A stretch of 29,368 bases of DNA from Chaetomium olivaceum. Taxonomy: Eukaryota; Ascomycota; Sordariomycetes; Sordariales; Chaetomiaceae. Shown here piece by piece: positions 20,393-29,368 of the stretch (its first letter is position 1; the number at the start of each line of letters is the position of its first letter). The notes below the pieces were generated by a model that saw only the letters and a list, made by a program, of their open reading frames with translations, searched no databases and was not told where the DNA came from. Both the position numbers and the translations under genes were made by a program. Where the stretch lies: positions 1 to 29,368 of the forward strand of contig JAYWVB010000108.1 in NCBI GenBank assembly GCA_039881045.1. Reading direction: 5' to 3'.

Positions 20393-21704
20393 TTATTATT
20401 ATTTTTCCTACACCGATATGCCCTGGGGCGCGCCGGTCCTTCTACTGCTATTTACAAAGGGAACCGTACCGTATAGGCCGGATAAAAACCTCTGTCTACC
20501 ACTTTGAGACAACAATCTGTGAATCCGTCATACTGCAAAAGAAAGGAGGCCCTTTGCCGGCCTCCGTGCCCTCTAGCCCTCCCCATCCACTGTTTCTAGC
20601 TCCAGCCTTCTGGCTAGGCTATACTCCAGTAGCCGGCCAGAGTCCATCAGCCAGCCAAGGACCTTCCTAACAAATCTTCTGCTCCGGGCACCTACTCCCC
20701 GTAATACGGTTTGTAGGTCCCGATGTGACCGAATCTCTCTGCCGTCCCACGGCCTTTGTAACGGCGGGTCGGGGCACCAAACCACCAAGTGCTCCACTGT
20801 CTCCCTGCCTCTCCCGCACTCGCAATAGGGGGTACGGACCTCCGGGACTTTCACCCTGAACAGGTAGTCCCGGAGGCCTATATCCCCGATACGGGCCTGG
20901 GAAAGGAGGGAGCTCTGCGCCTTTGTAAGACCTTCGTGTCTCATCAGAGCTTTGTCGGTAAATAAGAGGGCTGGGGGGTCTTCGTCGGCTATCCTCCTGT
21001 TTAATACCCTCTGTCGAGTAGTACTTTGTTGACTAGCTCTCTGTTGTTCCCACCGGGCCTGCCAGGCCAGTTCGACCACCTCCTTGGTATTCGACCCCCT
21101 ATCCTTCCCCCCGATCTTCCATTTGTAGTTAACCCACTGGGCCACTACACTAGCGGCTAGTTCAGTGGGCGTGGGGCTCTGCGGGCCCTGACGGGGCCTC
21201 CGGCCTCGGGTTTTCCTCCTCTTGTTGAACCTTCGGTAGACCTTATTGCAGGCCTCAGTGATGAGATGCCCCGTGGTTATTCTCTCGGCCTCCGGCCCAG
21301 CCCCTGATTGTAGGGCCTGCTTCTGTAGCCGGCCCTCGAAGTCGGCCAGCCGCTTGTTGAGATATAAGTCTAGCGGTGGCACCCAGGCCTCTGTTTCTAA
21401 GCACCGAATAGGAGCTGACTTGTATGCCCCTACTACTATTCGAAGGCTCCTGTTCTGAGCTTTTGACAAGACCTTTGCAGGCCCCTTCGGCCCTGTAGCT
21501 CTTGGAGCTGTTGGTTGGTGGAAGCTGGAGGCTCCGTAAGCTATGGCACTGCGGATGCACTTTACGTAGACCTCCCGAGCCCTGGATAGGCTCGGGCCCC
21601 ACGTCTTTGCTGCAATCCTCGATAAGGCGAAATCTTGGGTTTTGAGTTTCCGTTCCACAGCTTGTTGGTGCGCCCTCCATGATAGCTTCCAGTCCAGCCA
21701 GACT
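20393..21704 (-). mobile_element. 5'-truncated non-LTR retrotransposon (LINE, Tad-like)
   Basis: A 1312-bp insertion on the minus strand, flanked by a perfect 14-bp duplication. It carries only the C-terminal part of the reverse transcriptase ORF, a 3' untranslated stretch of about 180 bp, and a terminal simple repeat (plus-strand TATTATTATTATTTTT, 20391-20406), consistent with target-primed reverse transcription ending in an (AAT)n-like tail. The coding part has no stop codons or TA enrichment, so I see no sign of RIP mutation. The copy therefore looks young, or inserted without a RIP cycle. Confidence 0.85.
20573..21703 (-). pseudogene. LINE ORF2 C-terminal fragment (end of reverse transcriptase plus CCHC-like motif)
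   Basis: An open frame of about 376 codons of element sequence, ending at TAG 20575-20573. It begins inside the RT domain at VWLDWKLSW, the block that follows the catalytic palm, and continues through the thumb/connection part (KAQNRSLR, PP.D.YLN+RLA). It ends with a zinc-binding pattern C-E-C-G..H..C (YCECGRGRETVEHL then WC). The catalytic YADD region, the endonuclease and ORF1 are absent, so it cannot move by itself. The apparent start ATG at 21721 and the next five codons come from the duplicated target site, not from the element. Stop-free over its whole length. Confidence 0.85.
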
Positions 21705-21718
21705 TCGACATCTAGATA
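21705..21718. repeat. Target-site duplication, right copy
   Basis: TCGACATCTAGATA, a perfect match to 20379-20392. It marks the 5' (truncated) end of the LINE. Confidence 0.8.
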
Positions 21719-22738
21719 CATTTAGAATTCGGCTTCTTTTGTTTGTCCAGGTGGTGGGTACATCCCTCATCTGACTTGTCCGCAAGGTTTGGCGCGCGGT
21801 TGACCATTCAATTCTGACAGGAACCCTTTGGCTTTGACTGTCGACTCAAACATCCTGGCGTTAACCATTTCCCTCCTGGGTGAGGCGGTTCATCCAATAT
21901 TGTCGTCCAGGAGGCCAGTGCTTCCTTCGGCATCTATTCTAGCGCCGAATTCCGTCCCTTACTGTGGATGATGGGCTTAGTACCTAAGTGGGATGTCCTT
22001 TACCGATAGGTATGTAATTCGATACAGTATGGTATCCGATCAAACTACCTCAGTTTGGCAATGGCAAGCCTGGCTGCTCACAGGTTATGCATAACTTGAG
22101 CTTGGTTACCTACCTCGTGTTCATGGTCCAGGGACAAATTAATGAGCCATTTTTGGTTACAAAAATCTTCCATTCTCTTCTTCCCTTGGGCCTTGTTAGT
22201 TATTGAACTGCTGTTTTCAATTCCCTCAAGTCTCGCTCGTGACAGTGTAAGAAAATGGCATGCACCGGCAATCTCAAGTCAAATCGGGCTTGATCGGCCT
22301 TTGTTTCTCGCTGCTCGAGATTGTTACCCTCCGTCACTCATTGATCCCTCGAATCCCAGGGCTTGTTCTTGGTCAGCGGGTGTCTACCGGCTGACGTTGA
22401 CCGGAGTCCGAGGTGTGAATGAGGCGTCGGCCAATCGGCGGGGCAAGCCACTTCCCCTTTGGTACACAGCCTCGGGCAAAGGGGGCCCTCTCTTATCGAT
22501 AACCGGCTCGCTCCAGCCGTGCCCTTGCACTTACGTCCGGTTTAGTCGCAGTGAACAAGTCTGAAAACACCGGGATGAGTTCTACAATGTAATTCTGAGC
22601 ATTCCCAGTTTTATAAGCCTTCACTTCACTCGGCGAGCCCGTGCCGAAAAAATCCACTCCGATGGATATCCTTATGAGACCTCCTTGAATTTCCTGTTTT
22701 GTGACCGCCCGCTCCCGACGGGCTACAGCGATTGAATC
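21719..22738. other. Intergenic, upstream of pantothenate kinase
   Basis: About 1 kb without recognised genes. A 140-codon ORF at 22142-22564 starts with a hydrophobic, signal-like segment, but the rest reads as random and is not supported. The kinase promoter should lie in the right part. Confidence 0.45.
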
Positions 22739-24471
22739 ATGCCGAGCGACATCTACCAAGCCGATCCGCCACACCGGCCACTTCCGGAAGAGGCCCGGGA
22801 GCACAACCGACAGCAGCAACTCGAGAACGGTACCGGACTTCTGCTACCCACCGGAAGGCCACGGACTGCGACCGCCGACACGGCCGAGATTGATGAGACA
22901 CTCAGCCACCCAGGCTCGGTCCGCATCAACGTCAAGGGCGCTTTCATCGTCGACCAAGACACAGCAACCCCCACTACTCCGGATGGCCGCAGTGGATCCC
23001 CGGTCGTCACGAGACAAAAGACATCCGGCTACCAAACCACACCGCCGTGGTGAGCCATATCGCAATTGATGTACGAAACTTCTTATTGTTGTCCTTTCCC
23101 TACGAAACTGCGATGATGTCATTGTGCCTTTCCCTTTTTTTTGTGGTGCCGCCGAGCTGAGCTGACCCTCGGCCCTCGTCGCAGATTGGTGGCTCTCTTG
23201 CCAAGCTTGTCTACTTCTCCCGCGAAGCGCACTCGACCGAGCCAGGAGGACGGCTCAACTTTGCCAGCTTCGAAACGGACCGCATCGACGACTGCCTCGA
23301 GTTTGTGCGCGGCCTCAAGGACAAGCACCTGCAACTGAACGGTGCAGCCAGCAATGGCAATGGCCGCAGCTCATCCGGGCGCCTCCCCGGCGACCTGTGC
23401 GTGATGGCGACGGGGGGAGGGGCTTACAAGTTTTACGACAACATCCGCGATGTGCTCGGAGTGGATGTGTTGAGGGAAGATGAGATGGAGTGTCTGATTA
23501 TTGGCCTCGACTTCTTCATCACCGAGATTCCCCGCGAGGTCTTCACTTACTCCGAGACGGATCCTATGCACTTCGTCGAGCCCTCGGAGAACGTCTATCC
23601 GTACCTCCTCGTCAACATCGGCTCGGGCGTGTCCTTTCTCAAGGTCCACGGCCCGCGCAAGTACGAGCGTGTCGGCGGCACATCCCTAGGCGGCGGCACC
23701 CTGTGGGGCCTGCTCAGCCTGCTCACGGGGGCGCGCACTTTCGACGAGATGTTGGACCTCGCCTCGCAAGGTGATAACGCCAAGGTGGACATGCTCGTCG
23801 GCGACATCTACGGCACTGACTACGGCAAAATAGGGCTCAAGAGCACAACCATCGCTAGCTCCTTCGGCAAGGTCTTCCGCAAGAAGCGGCAAGCCGAGCA
23901 AGAAGCCGAAGACAGCGGTGGCCAGCGGCACAAGGACCAGCAACACCACCACCAGCAGCAACACTCGGACCACCCCCCGTCATCACCCTCGGCACCCTCC
24001 GAGCACTCCGAGCCATCACTGCACCCGGAACTCTCGCACGACGAATCCAGCCCCTTCACCGCCGCCGACATCTCCGTCTCCCTCCTCTACGCGATCTCCA
24101 ACAACATCGGCCAGATCGCCTTCCTGCAGTCGCAGATCCACGGCCTCTCCCACATCTACTTTGGCGGCTCCTTCATCCGCGGCCACCCGCAGACCATGAA
24201 CACCCTCAGCTACGCCATCAAGTTCTGGTCCAAGGGCGCCAAGCAGGCCTATTTCCTGCGCCACGAGGGCTATTTGGGCGCTGTTGGTGCGTTCCTGAAG
24301 AGGCAGCCGATGAATTGGGGACGGAGGGGTAGCTTTGATGAGTTGGCTGTGCCGTTGGAGTTGAGGCAGCGCGCGGAGAGGGGGAGGTCGGAGGGGAATG
24401 GGAATGGAGTTTTGAATGGGAATGGGACGGGAAATGGGGAGGTGAATGGGTCTGAGGCGGCGGCGGAGTGA
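22739..24471 (+). CDS. Pantothenate kinase, eukaryotic type II (first step of coenzyme A synthesis), one apparent frameshift
   Basis: Phosphorylates pantothenate with ATP. Exon 1 is 22739-23070 and exon 2 is 23185-24471; the intron (GTACGA...CAG) has phase 0 and splits HIAID from IGGSLAK. Motifs: VRINVKGAFIVD near residue 60, the nucleotide-binding (D)IGGSLAKLVYFSRE at about 111, GGGAYKF, then VNIGSGVSFLKV and GGTSLGGGTLWGLLSLLTG at about 250-285, and C-terminal ISNNIGQIAFL, YFGGSFIR, AYFLRHEGYLGA.GAF. A Gln/His/Ser-rich loop at about 360-400 and an Asn/Gly tail (from about 512) are fungal decorations. Exon 1 in its own frame stops at TGA 23050-23052. The conserved frame (DIRLPNHTAVVSHIAID) is reached by adding one A to the A4 run at 23016-23019, which makes the total 1620 nt (539 residues). 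Probably a base lost from the sequence rather than a dead gene. Confidence 0.93.
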
Positions 24472-25170
24472 GCGAGCTACTTAGCTGGCTTGGGATTGTT
24501 TCTCACCGTTAATTTTCGGCTTTTTATTCTTCTTTTTCTTTTTGGATCGTTCCGGCAACAGATGTAGCGAGCATGGCGTGTAAGCTGATATATCCTTTTG
24601 TAGTGGGCGGACTGTTTGAGCGGTCGGCCATTTTGCCGCCTGCTTGCGAGAGACGGACAGGATCTAGCGGTATAGACCCCGGGATAGACAACAACAGTGG
24701 CATCAACAATTCACAAGGAAACGTTCAACACATATCGGGATTGTAGAGAAGTTTGTTGTTGTCAACCATCCCTCTAGAACCGTCTCTCTGGATATTTCTA
24801 CCCGTGACCGTATCGCTGCCGCCTTTCTTTCTTTGATCAACCCCCGACCTCTTGTCTTTGTCCATCACGCCCTGCAGTGCAATGCAAAACAAACAGCACG
24901 CTGCGCTGGCTGAACCCGATTACGCCGAAGCCGGCTAATGTTTGTTGTACACATCCCGAGACCAGCGTGTGCCATCTCCGGCCCTGCTGCGGTCCCGGTT
25001 TCAACATCTTCGTCCGTCCGTCCCCCGTCTCAGAAACTCGACCATTCTTTTACGCCCCTTGCCGAGTCTTCATTGCTAGTAGTTACCCGATGCGTAACGC
25101 TCCCGCACCGTTTCGGTCTCTCTTGCCCTGTCACAACACCCTCACTCTATCATGCCACCTGGGTTCCCAT
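24472..25170. other. Convergent spacer, pantothenate kinase and MPC2 ends
   Basis: About 700 bp without recognised features. TTTTTATTCTTCTTTTTCTT at 24522-24541 is a pyrimidine tract in the presumed 3' region of the kinase gene. Confidence 0.5.
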
Positions 25171-25958
25171 CTATGACTTGACAACCGCCTCCTTAGCCGC
25201 CTCCAGCTTCTCAGGCAGGCCCTTTTGCGACTGCTGCCACATGAGGATGCGCGAGCACTGCACGACACCGACGACGCCGAGGAAGAAGTTGACCGCCGCG
25301 AGGCTAAACATCAGACACAATGAGTTAGTCTCCTCCATCACGAACCAACGAAAAAAAAGAGAGGTGGTGGTGGGGGATTTGGGGTTGGGTTGGGAGTGAA
25401 ATAAAAAGAAAACGTACAGGTAGTTCTTGGGCTTGATGATCAGGCACCAGCGCGTCCAGATCAGGCCGGTCGAGGTCAGCGCCGCGTTCTGCGTGAGCGA
25501 GAGCTTCTCGGCGGGGCGCGCAAAGTCGGACACGCCGGCGAGCACCAGCGCCCACTTCATCACGGGGGCCCTGTCAGACGACGCTTTGTGTCAGCCAAAA
25601 CTGAACGTCCTCTCGAAGAAGTCCGGTTTATGTCCCTATGTTTCCGTGCCGTGCCATGCTATCCTGCCGTCATGTACCGCACCTGGACTGTCCGGGCCCG
25701 TTGTCGTCGCATGTGGTGTGTGGGGTTGTCCCGATGGAGGGTTTGGAGGTTCGGAGGGCAGGGGGGAGGGGGGGTTCCTTACCAGAAATGCACCGTCTTC
25801 AAGCCGACGGGGCTGTTCCACATACGCTTGGCCCATGAATCGGCGGCGGCGTCGGCCGTGGTGCTCTGGAAGCGGGCGCCCTGCTTGGGGCGGAAGAAGA
25901 ACTGGCGGGCGCGGAAAGCCGGCCGGGCGGCCCGGAAGAAATTGCTTGAGGGAGACAT
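25171..25958 (-). CDS. MPC2: Mitochondrial pyruvate carrier subunit Mpc2
   Basis: One half of the heterodimeric carrier that brings pyruvate across the inner mitochondrial membrane. Exons are 25958-25783, 25570-25418 and 25303-25171, together 462 nt (153 residues). Introns are 25782-25571 (212 nt) and 25417-25304. The N-terminal about 35 residues are rich in Arg, Ala and Phe (FFRAARPAFRARQFFFR), a likely mitochondrial presequence. The carrier core shows WNSPVGLKTVHFWAPVMKW, then SDFARP.EKLS..QN.ALT.TGLIWTRWCLIIKPKNYLLAAVNFFLG, with three membrane segments. The tail after the last span is Lys/Glu-rich. The HFWAP and QN..L...G.IW.RW motifs and the length place it with Mpc2/Mpc3 rather than Mpc1. 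Confidence 0.95.
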
Positions 25959-26623
25959 GGTTTTTGTGTGGTGTTTTCTTTTCTTGGTTTGGGTTGGATT
26001 GGGTGTTGGCGGTGCGAATCGTTGCGCGCCGTCGGTGATGCCCCGTGGTGGGAGTGCGGATGTGGCGGTCTCGTTTTCTCAAGATTTGGGCGAGGGCGGA
26101 CTCCGGTCGTCGGACGCGGAACAAGGGCGCTGTCGGGTTCGGCGAACAAAAAGGCTGGAAGAAGTTCGTTGTTAGTGGCCGTCGGTAGGGTTCTCGAGAG
26201 AATGCAAACCGTACAATGAGTGGAGAAATGGGAAGCTATCGCCCTGGTTGTCGAGGTGCCGAAGGGGAAATTCTTCAATTGCTTCGACAAGGATGCCGCT
26301 TCAGGGTCCGATGATAGCAGCAAACTCAATGACGCTTGGACACCGCCGGTGTGTGAACGCTGGTCGGGCTGTTGGGGAATCCGGGGATAAAACTTTGAAG
26401 TCCGTGCTTGATGTGCAAATCATGCATATATCCAAGGTTATGCAACAACCACGGCCAATTACGCCAATCTGGATTGCAGCCTCGTAGCGACAGTCAAGCC
26501 CCATTTCTATCAGCCTCATTGCTGCGCAACCAGGAAAGCCCGCTTCCCGCTTGCTTCGGGTTCACGACGTCGAACCAATTGAGCACTGATATCGCCGGCA
26601 AGTCCGTTGAAACAGCAGCTAAG
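25959..26623. promoter_or_regulatory. Divergent promoter between MPC2 and NDUFA2
   Basis: This 665-bp gap separates the ATGs of two nuclear genes for inner-membrane energy proteins. No coding content was recognised. Shared regulation is possible but is only inferred from the head-to-head layout. Confidence 0.5.
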
Positions 26624-27073
26624 ATGTCGGGCAGATATGCTTTTGCCAAGGGCTTGAAGGAGGTTCGGTTCCTCTTCTGCCAAACCGGCGAGCACAGCTC
26701 TGCGACGAGGTGCGTATACCATTCAAGTTCAAGCACAACTTCCTACTAACCACCGTACCTATCCTACAGGTCCTTCCTCTCGCGGGCGTATCCCATCATG
26801 AAGAAGAACAACCCCTCGATTCCCATCATGCTGCGTGAAGCCCAGGGCACACTTCCCAAGATCTACGCGAGATACGGTCCGTCGAGCTCGATCGTCGGTG
26901 CGGGCATGGAGCTACTTGCTGACGGCTTGGATAGAGTTCGGAAAGGAGACGAGCGAGTCATTAGAAGGTAAAGCCCGGCAAACCCGGTGGGCAAGGAGAT
27001 GGGCTAACAGCCTTTCACAGGTCTTTCGGACAAGCAGATCGAGGATGCGGTCACAAAGATCGTCAAGGAATAG
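26624..27073 (+). CDS. NDUFA2: NADH:ubiquinone oxidoreductase 10.5 kDa subunit (NDUFA2/B8)
   Basis: Accessory subunit of the complex I peripheral arm with a thioredoxin-like fold. Four exons, 26624-26709, 26770-26876, 26935-26967 (33 nt) and 27021-27073, give 279 nt (92 residues). Donors are GTGCGT, GTCCGT and GTAAAG; acceptors are CAG, TAG and CAG. Motifs: LKEVRFLFCQTGEHSSATR at the start, then SRAYP.MKKNNP.IPIMLREA.GT.PK.YARYE.GKE..ESLEGLSDK.IE..V. Length and sequence match Neurospora and other fungal 10.5 kDa subunits. There is no cleavable presequence, as usual for this subunit. Divergent from MPC2. Confidence 0.95.
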
Positions 27074-27868
27074 GGCGAAAGCCCGGGATAGCAGCGGGAA
27101 CGGAGAGAGCATGGACGTTCTTGCGAACAGAGCGCCGTGTTTATAGCACCGAACCGTGGTACATATGCCTACCTTAACTACACACGAAATCCTTACGCCC
27201 ACATTGTCCGACTTTGAGTGCTTTGCGACTTGGCGCCGTTCAATAACGTTCAACTTGAAATCGGCATAACAGTTGGAAGATGTTAATGTGCTAGTAAGCA
27301 ATTTGGGAGTCCTTTGGCGGGGCTTCTGCTCTGACGGATTTACCGATAACCAGCAGGCTGAGGATGTCGTCCTTCCGTGCGGAAGCTGACACCGCTCATT
27401 TTCTCCCCTTCGCCACGAAACAAGCTGCTATTGGGAAGACAGGCGAGAAAACGGGCGGCGGTGTGAGCTGGAAAACATGGAAGATGAAACGAGGCAGCCC
27501 GATCGGGCCGAATGGGCTCCAAACACAAAGCGCCTCTTGCCTCAAAATGTTGATGTTTGCAGGTAAGATGGCTCGGATTGTACGTTCTTTTGTCGTTTCA
27601 TTCGCTGAGCGCTGTTGTTGCCTTCCCGGGGGCCAACCAATCTGCTCCTCAAGCAGCCCCCCACGTCCCCTATTCAAGCTTCAGTCCATAGCAAACCCTA
27701 ACCCTACACTCTCGCCTCCCTTTTCAAAGGGGTTGGCCTTCATGTGGGCACCAAGGTCTCGTGAACAGAACAAAGCCCCCGCCCCAACTCGAGACTGAGC
27801 TCCCGGGATTCCGACAACATTTCATCAACTGAACTTCATCGCGTTTGTTCCTATTTCATCGATACATC
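27074..27868. other. Intergenic region with a telobox-like motif
   Basis: About 800 bp. A 144-codon ORF (27364-27798) is open but its translation does not look like protein. AAACCCTAACCCTA lies at 27693-27706, 163 bp before the next ATG. Nothing else recognised. Confidence 0.4.
27693..27706. promoter_or_regulatory. Telobox-like CCCTAA motif
   Basis: AAACCCTAACCCTA, about two telomeric half-repeats, in non-coding DNA upstream of the ORF at 27869. It may be a Tbf1-type site or chance. Confidence 0.25.
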
Positions 27869-28219
27869 ATGCCGAAGGTCTTTCGAACCCGACACTCTAC
27901 CCCGGACCTTCTCATGGACCGGTCGGCCTACCTTTCTCTCTTAGGCCCGACTGTTTCGGTGCATGAACAGCCCGGGGAGCAAGCCAGAGTGAGGGCCTCT
28001 CCAGTGGAATACCATTCAAAACCATGGCTGGCCGTTGTGGAAAATCGACCATCTTGGACCGGAGAGCGGCCGCCGACGCGAAAGCTGGTCAAGGACATGA
28101 ACGGGTCGGATCGGCGGTCCTCTTCCCTGGAACTCTCGGATAGCGACGCCGAAAAGGAAAAAGGAGTTATCCGTCGGCAACTTTCTAAGTTGAAGTTGCT
28201 GTATCGGAGAGAACAGTGA
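27869..28219 (+). CDS. Small hypothetical protein, 116 residues
   Basis: I do not recognise this protein. A single-exon frame starts at ATG 27869. The product is hydrophilic and basic, without membrane segments. It has RTRHSTPDLLMDRSAYLSLL near the start, an SSSLELSDSDAEKEKG stretch that resembles a casein-kinase-2 type acidic Ser cluster, and a basic C-terminal helix (RRQLSKLKLLYRREQ). Composition and the absence of low-information sequence make it look coding, but without homologues in view this is a guess. It sits alone between a complex I gene and the hydrolase, with a telobox-like motif upstream. Confidence 0.45.
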   Translation: MPKVFRTRHSTPDLLMDRSAYLSLLGPTVSVHEQPGEQARVRASPVEYHSKPWLAVVENRPSWTGERPPTRKLVKDMNGSDRRSSSLELSDSDAEKEKGVIRRQLSKLKLLYRREQ

Positions 28220-28775
28220 GGGAGTCTATTCGTGTCAGCCTCTGGCGGACGCTCTCTGAGGTGGGGGGAACAATGACCATGTTACCCCGCCAAAGCCTGG
28301 CGATCCGAGGCGGACCTCCTCCGCAACATCTATCTTGATATCAAAATACCAGGGTGGGCTGGTGCGAAACCTCGAGTCTCGAAAGAACAAAAGTCGCAAC
28401 GTCGCACAATACCGGAAATACCCGATTCGCCAACAACACCATCCTCAACACCAACGTGGCATCTCGGTCACGGAGCCGACGCCGATGGCCAAGACCTGCC
28501 AAGGCGGCCCCGCAGCCTGACTGCCGAGCCGAGGGTGGCCGCCCGCACAACATTTAATTCCGGCAGCCGTCCGCTTCTCCGGAAACCCGTGTTACCTCTC
28601 GAGTCTCTTGCACTTTCCCAACAAACACTTTCACTTTTACTCGTATGTCGAGGACTCCGGAAAGAACCAACCGGAATCTACCTTTCAACTCACCGACAAA
28701 CCCTCACCGACAACCTCACACCGCATTTCAACCAACAGTCAGCTGTATCACAACCCAACAAACCCAACCGTTCCG
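28220..28775. other. Intergenic, upstream of the hydrolase gene
   Basis: About 555 bp. The right half (28600-28770) is very rich in CA and CAA, typical of a fungal 5' leader. No other feature recognised. Confidence 0.45.
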
Positions 28776-29368
28776 ATGCCAGCTTGGGCCCTCGCCTCCC
28801 GGCCGCAGCCGCCGGGGGAGGCAACCCTGTACCTCACACTCGGCGCAGCCCTCGGCATATCCGCCTGCCTCCTAACCACCACCCTCCTCACCCCCAACCA
28901 CAACCACAACACCACCTCAAAACAACCACCGCCCATCACGCCATCCCCCCCAAAAACCCACCTCCCGCACCTCACCACTCACACCCTCCGAAATCGCCGC
29001 CCTCCCCTACCCCCAACCTACCCCCCTGGCCAACCACCTCCCCGCGCGACGTCCCCACCCCCTACGGCAGCATCCGCGTCTTCGAATGGGGGCCCGAGCA
29101 CGGTCCCAAGGTGCTGCTGCTACCCGGCATCAGCACCCCCTGCGTGGCGCTGGCCGCCTGGCCGAGGCGCTTGTGGCTCGGCGGGTTGTCGCGTGATGTG
29201 TTTGATCTGTTTGGAGAGGGGTATTCGGATGCGCCGGGCGGGGTGCGGTATGATAATGGGCGGTGTTGTATGTCACGCAGGTGTTGTTGGTGTTGGCGTC
29301 GTCGCGGTTGGCGTGGATGGGGAGTGGGAGTGGGAGTGGGGGTGGTGATGGTACTGGGGGGTTTCATT
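28776..29368 (+). CDS. Alpha/beta hydrolase, N-terminal part, 3' end outside window, frame broken
   Basis: ATG 28776 opens a frame with a membrane segment at about residues 17-36 (LYLTLGAALGISACLLTTTLL), followed by a Pro/Asn/His-rich linker. Characteristic hydrolase sequence then appears in different frames: SEIAALPYPQP (from about 28987), RDVPTPYGSIRVFEWGPE and KVLLLPGIS (from about 29045), a GCRVM segment, and FDLFG.GYSDAP, the strand before the nucleophile elbow. The nucleophile (G.S.G) and the rest of the triad would lie beyond the window. At least three frame changes are needed over about 250 bp, so the sequence is either decayed or poorly called in a very G/C-rich stretch. Family known, substrate unknown; related membrane-anchored fungal hydrolases are usually uncharacterised. 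Confidence 0.6.

Noticed and set aside
22142..22564. 140-codon plus-strand frame with a signal-like start
   Set aside because: The hydrophobic start is plausible but the rest has no protein-like pattern and no family; more likely chance.
27364..27798. 144-codon plus-strand frame upstream of the orphan ORF
   Set aside because: Random-looking composition with Cys/Ser/Pro runs in the region expected to be a promoter.
1..29368. Secondary-metabolite, toxin, CRISPR, tRNA or rRNA loci
   Set aside because: I looked for synthase motifs, repeat-spacer arrays, tRNA T-loop sequences (GGTTCGA type) and dispersed 5S sequence and saw none that held up.

Overview
The window reads as nuclear DNA of a filamentous ascomycete, most likely a sordariomycete close to the Sordariales/Chaetomiaceae. 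The reasons are GC-rich coding sequence, genes broken by many short introns (about 50-190 nt) with GTANGT donors and CTAAC/CTGAC branch points, short intergenic gaps, and proteins of a typical euascomycete set. No bacterial, plasmid, CRISPR, tRNA or rRNA features were seen.

Layout, left to right: a large disordered protein of unknown function (1-3197, +); an SKT5/Chs4-type chitin synthase activator (3900-7015, -) ending in a CAAX box; a long 2-kb divergent spacer; CBP4, a complex III assembly factor (9066-9571, +); the beta subunit of the nascent polypeptide-associated complex (10337-10997, +); tRNA adenosine deaminase TAD1 (11309-12993, -), sharing a 298-bp divergent promoter with ribosomal protein eL24 (13292-14108, +); a Prx5/PMP20-type peroxiredoxin (14601-15239, -), divergent from a DUF1348 protein (16067-16656, +); a doubtful small gene (17130-17472, +); a Rax1-like RGS membrane protein (18584-20067, +); a 5'-truncated LINE insertion with a perfect 14-bp target-site duplication (20393-21704, -); pantothenate kinase (22739-24471, +); the mitochondrial pyruvate carrier subunit MPC2 (25171-25958, -), divergent from a complex I subunit (NDUFA2/B8, 26624-27073, +); a small orphan ORF (27869-28219, +); and the start of an alpha/beta hydrolase running off the right edge (28776-29368, +).

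The genes are mostly independent housekeeping functions rather than a pathway. Several are mitochondrial (CBP4, MPC2, NDUFA2) and two serve translation (NAC beta, eL24).

The strongest unexplained signal is a set of apparent single-base losses. In the large unknown gene (three places), SKT5, TAD1 and pantothenate kinase, the reading frame is restored only by adding one base, always in the same direction and mostly at or next to a homopolymer. Undercalled homopolymers in the assembly are the simplest cause, although one site (A7 at 3075-3081) is also a perfectly phased -1 slippery heptamer leading to a hidden transmembrane tail. Other points of interest are a twin-intron or 1-nt-exon arrangement in the NAC beta gene, a GC-AG intron in the peroxiredoxin gene, and the young LINE copy. 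No clearly new biological system was found.
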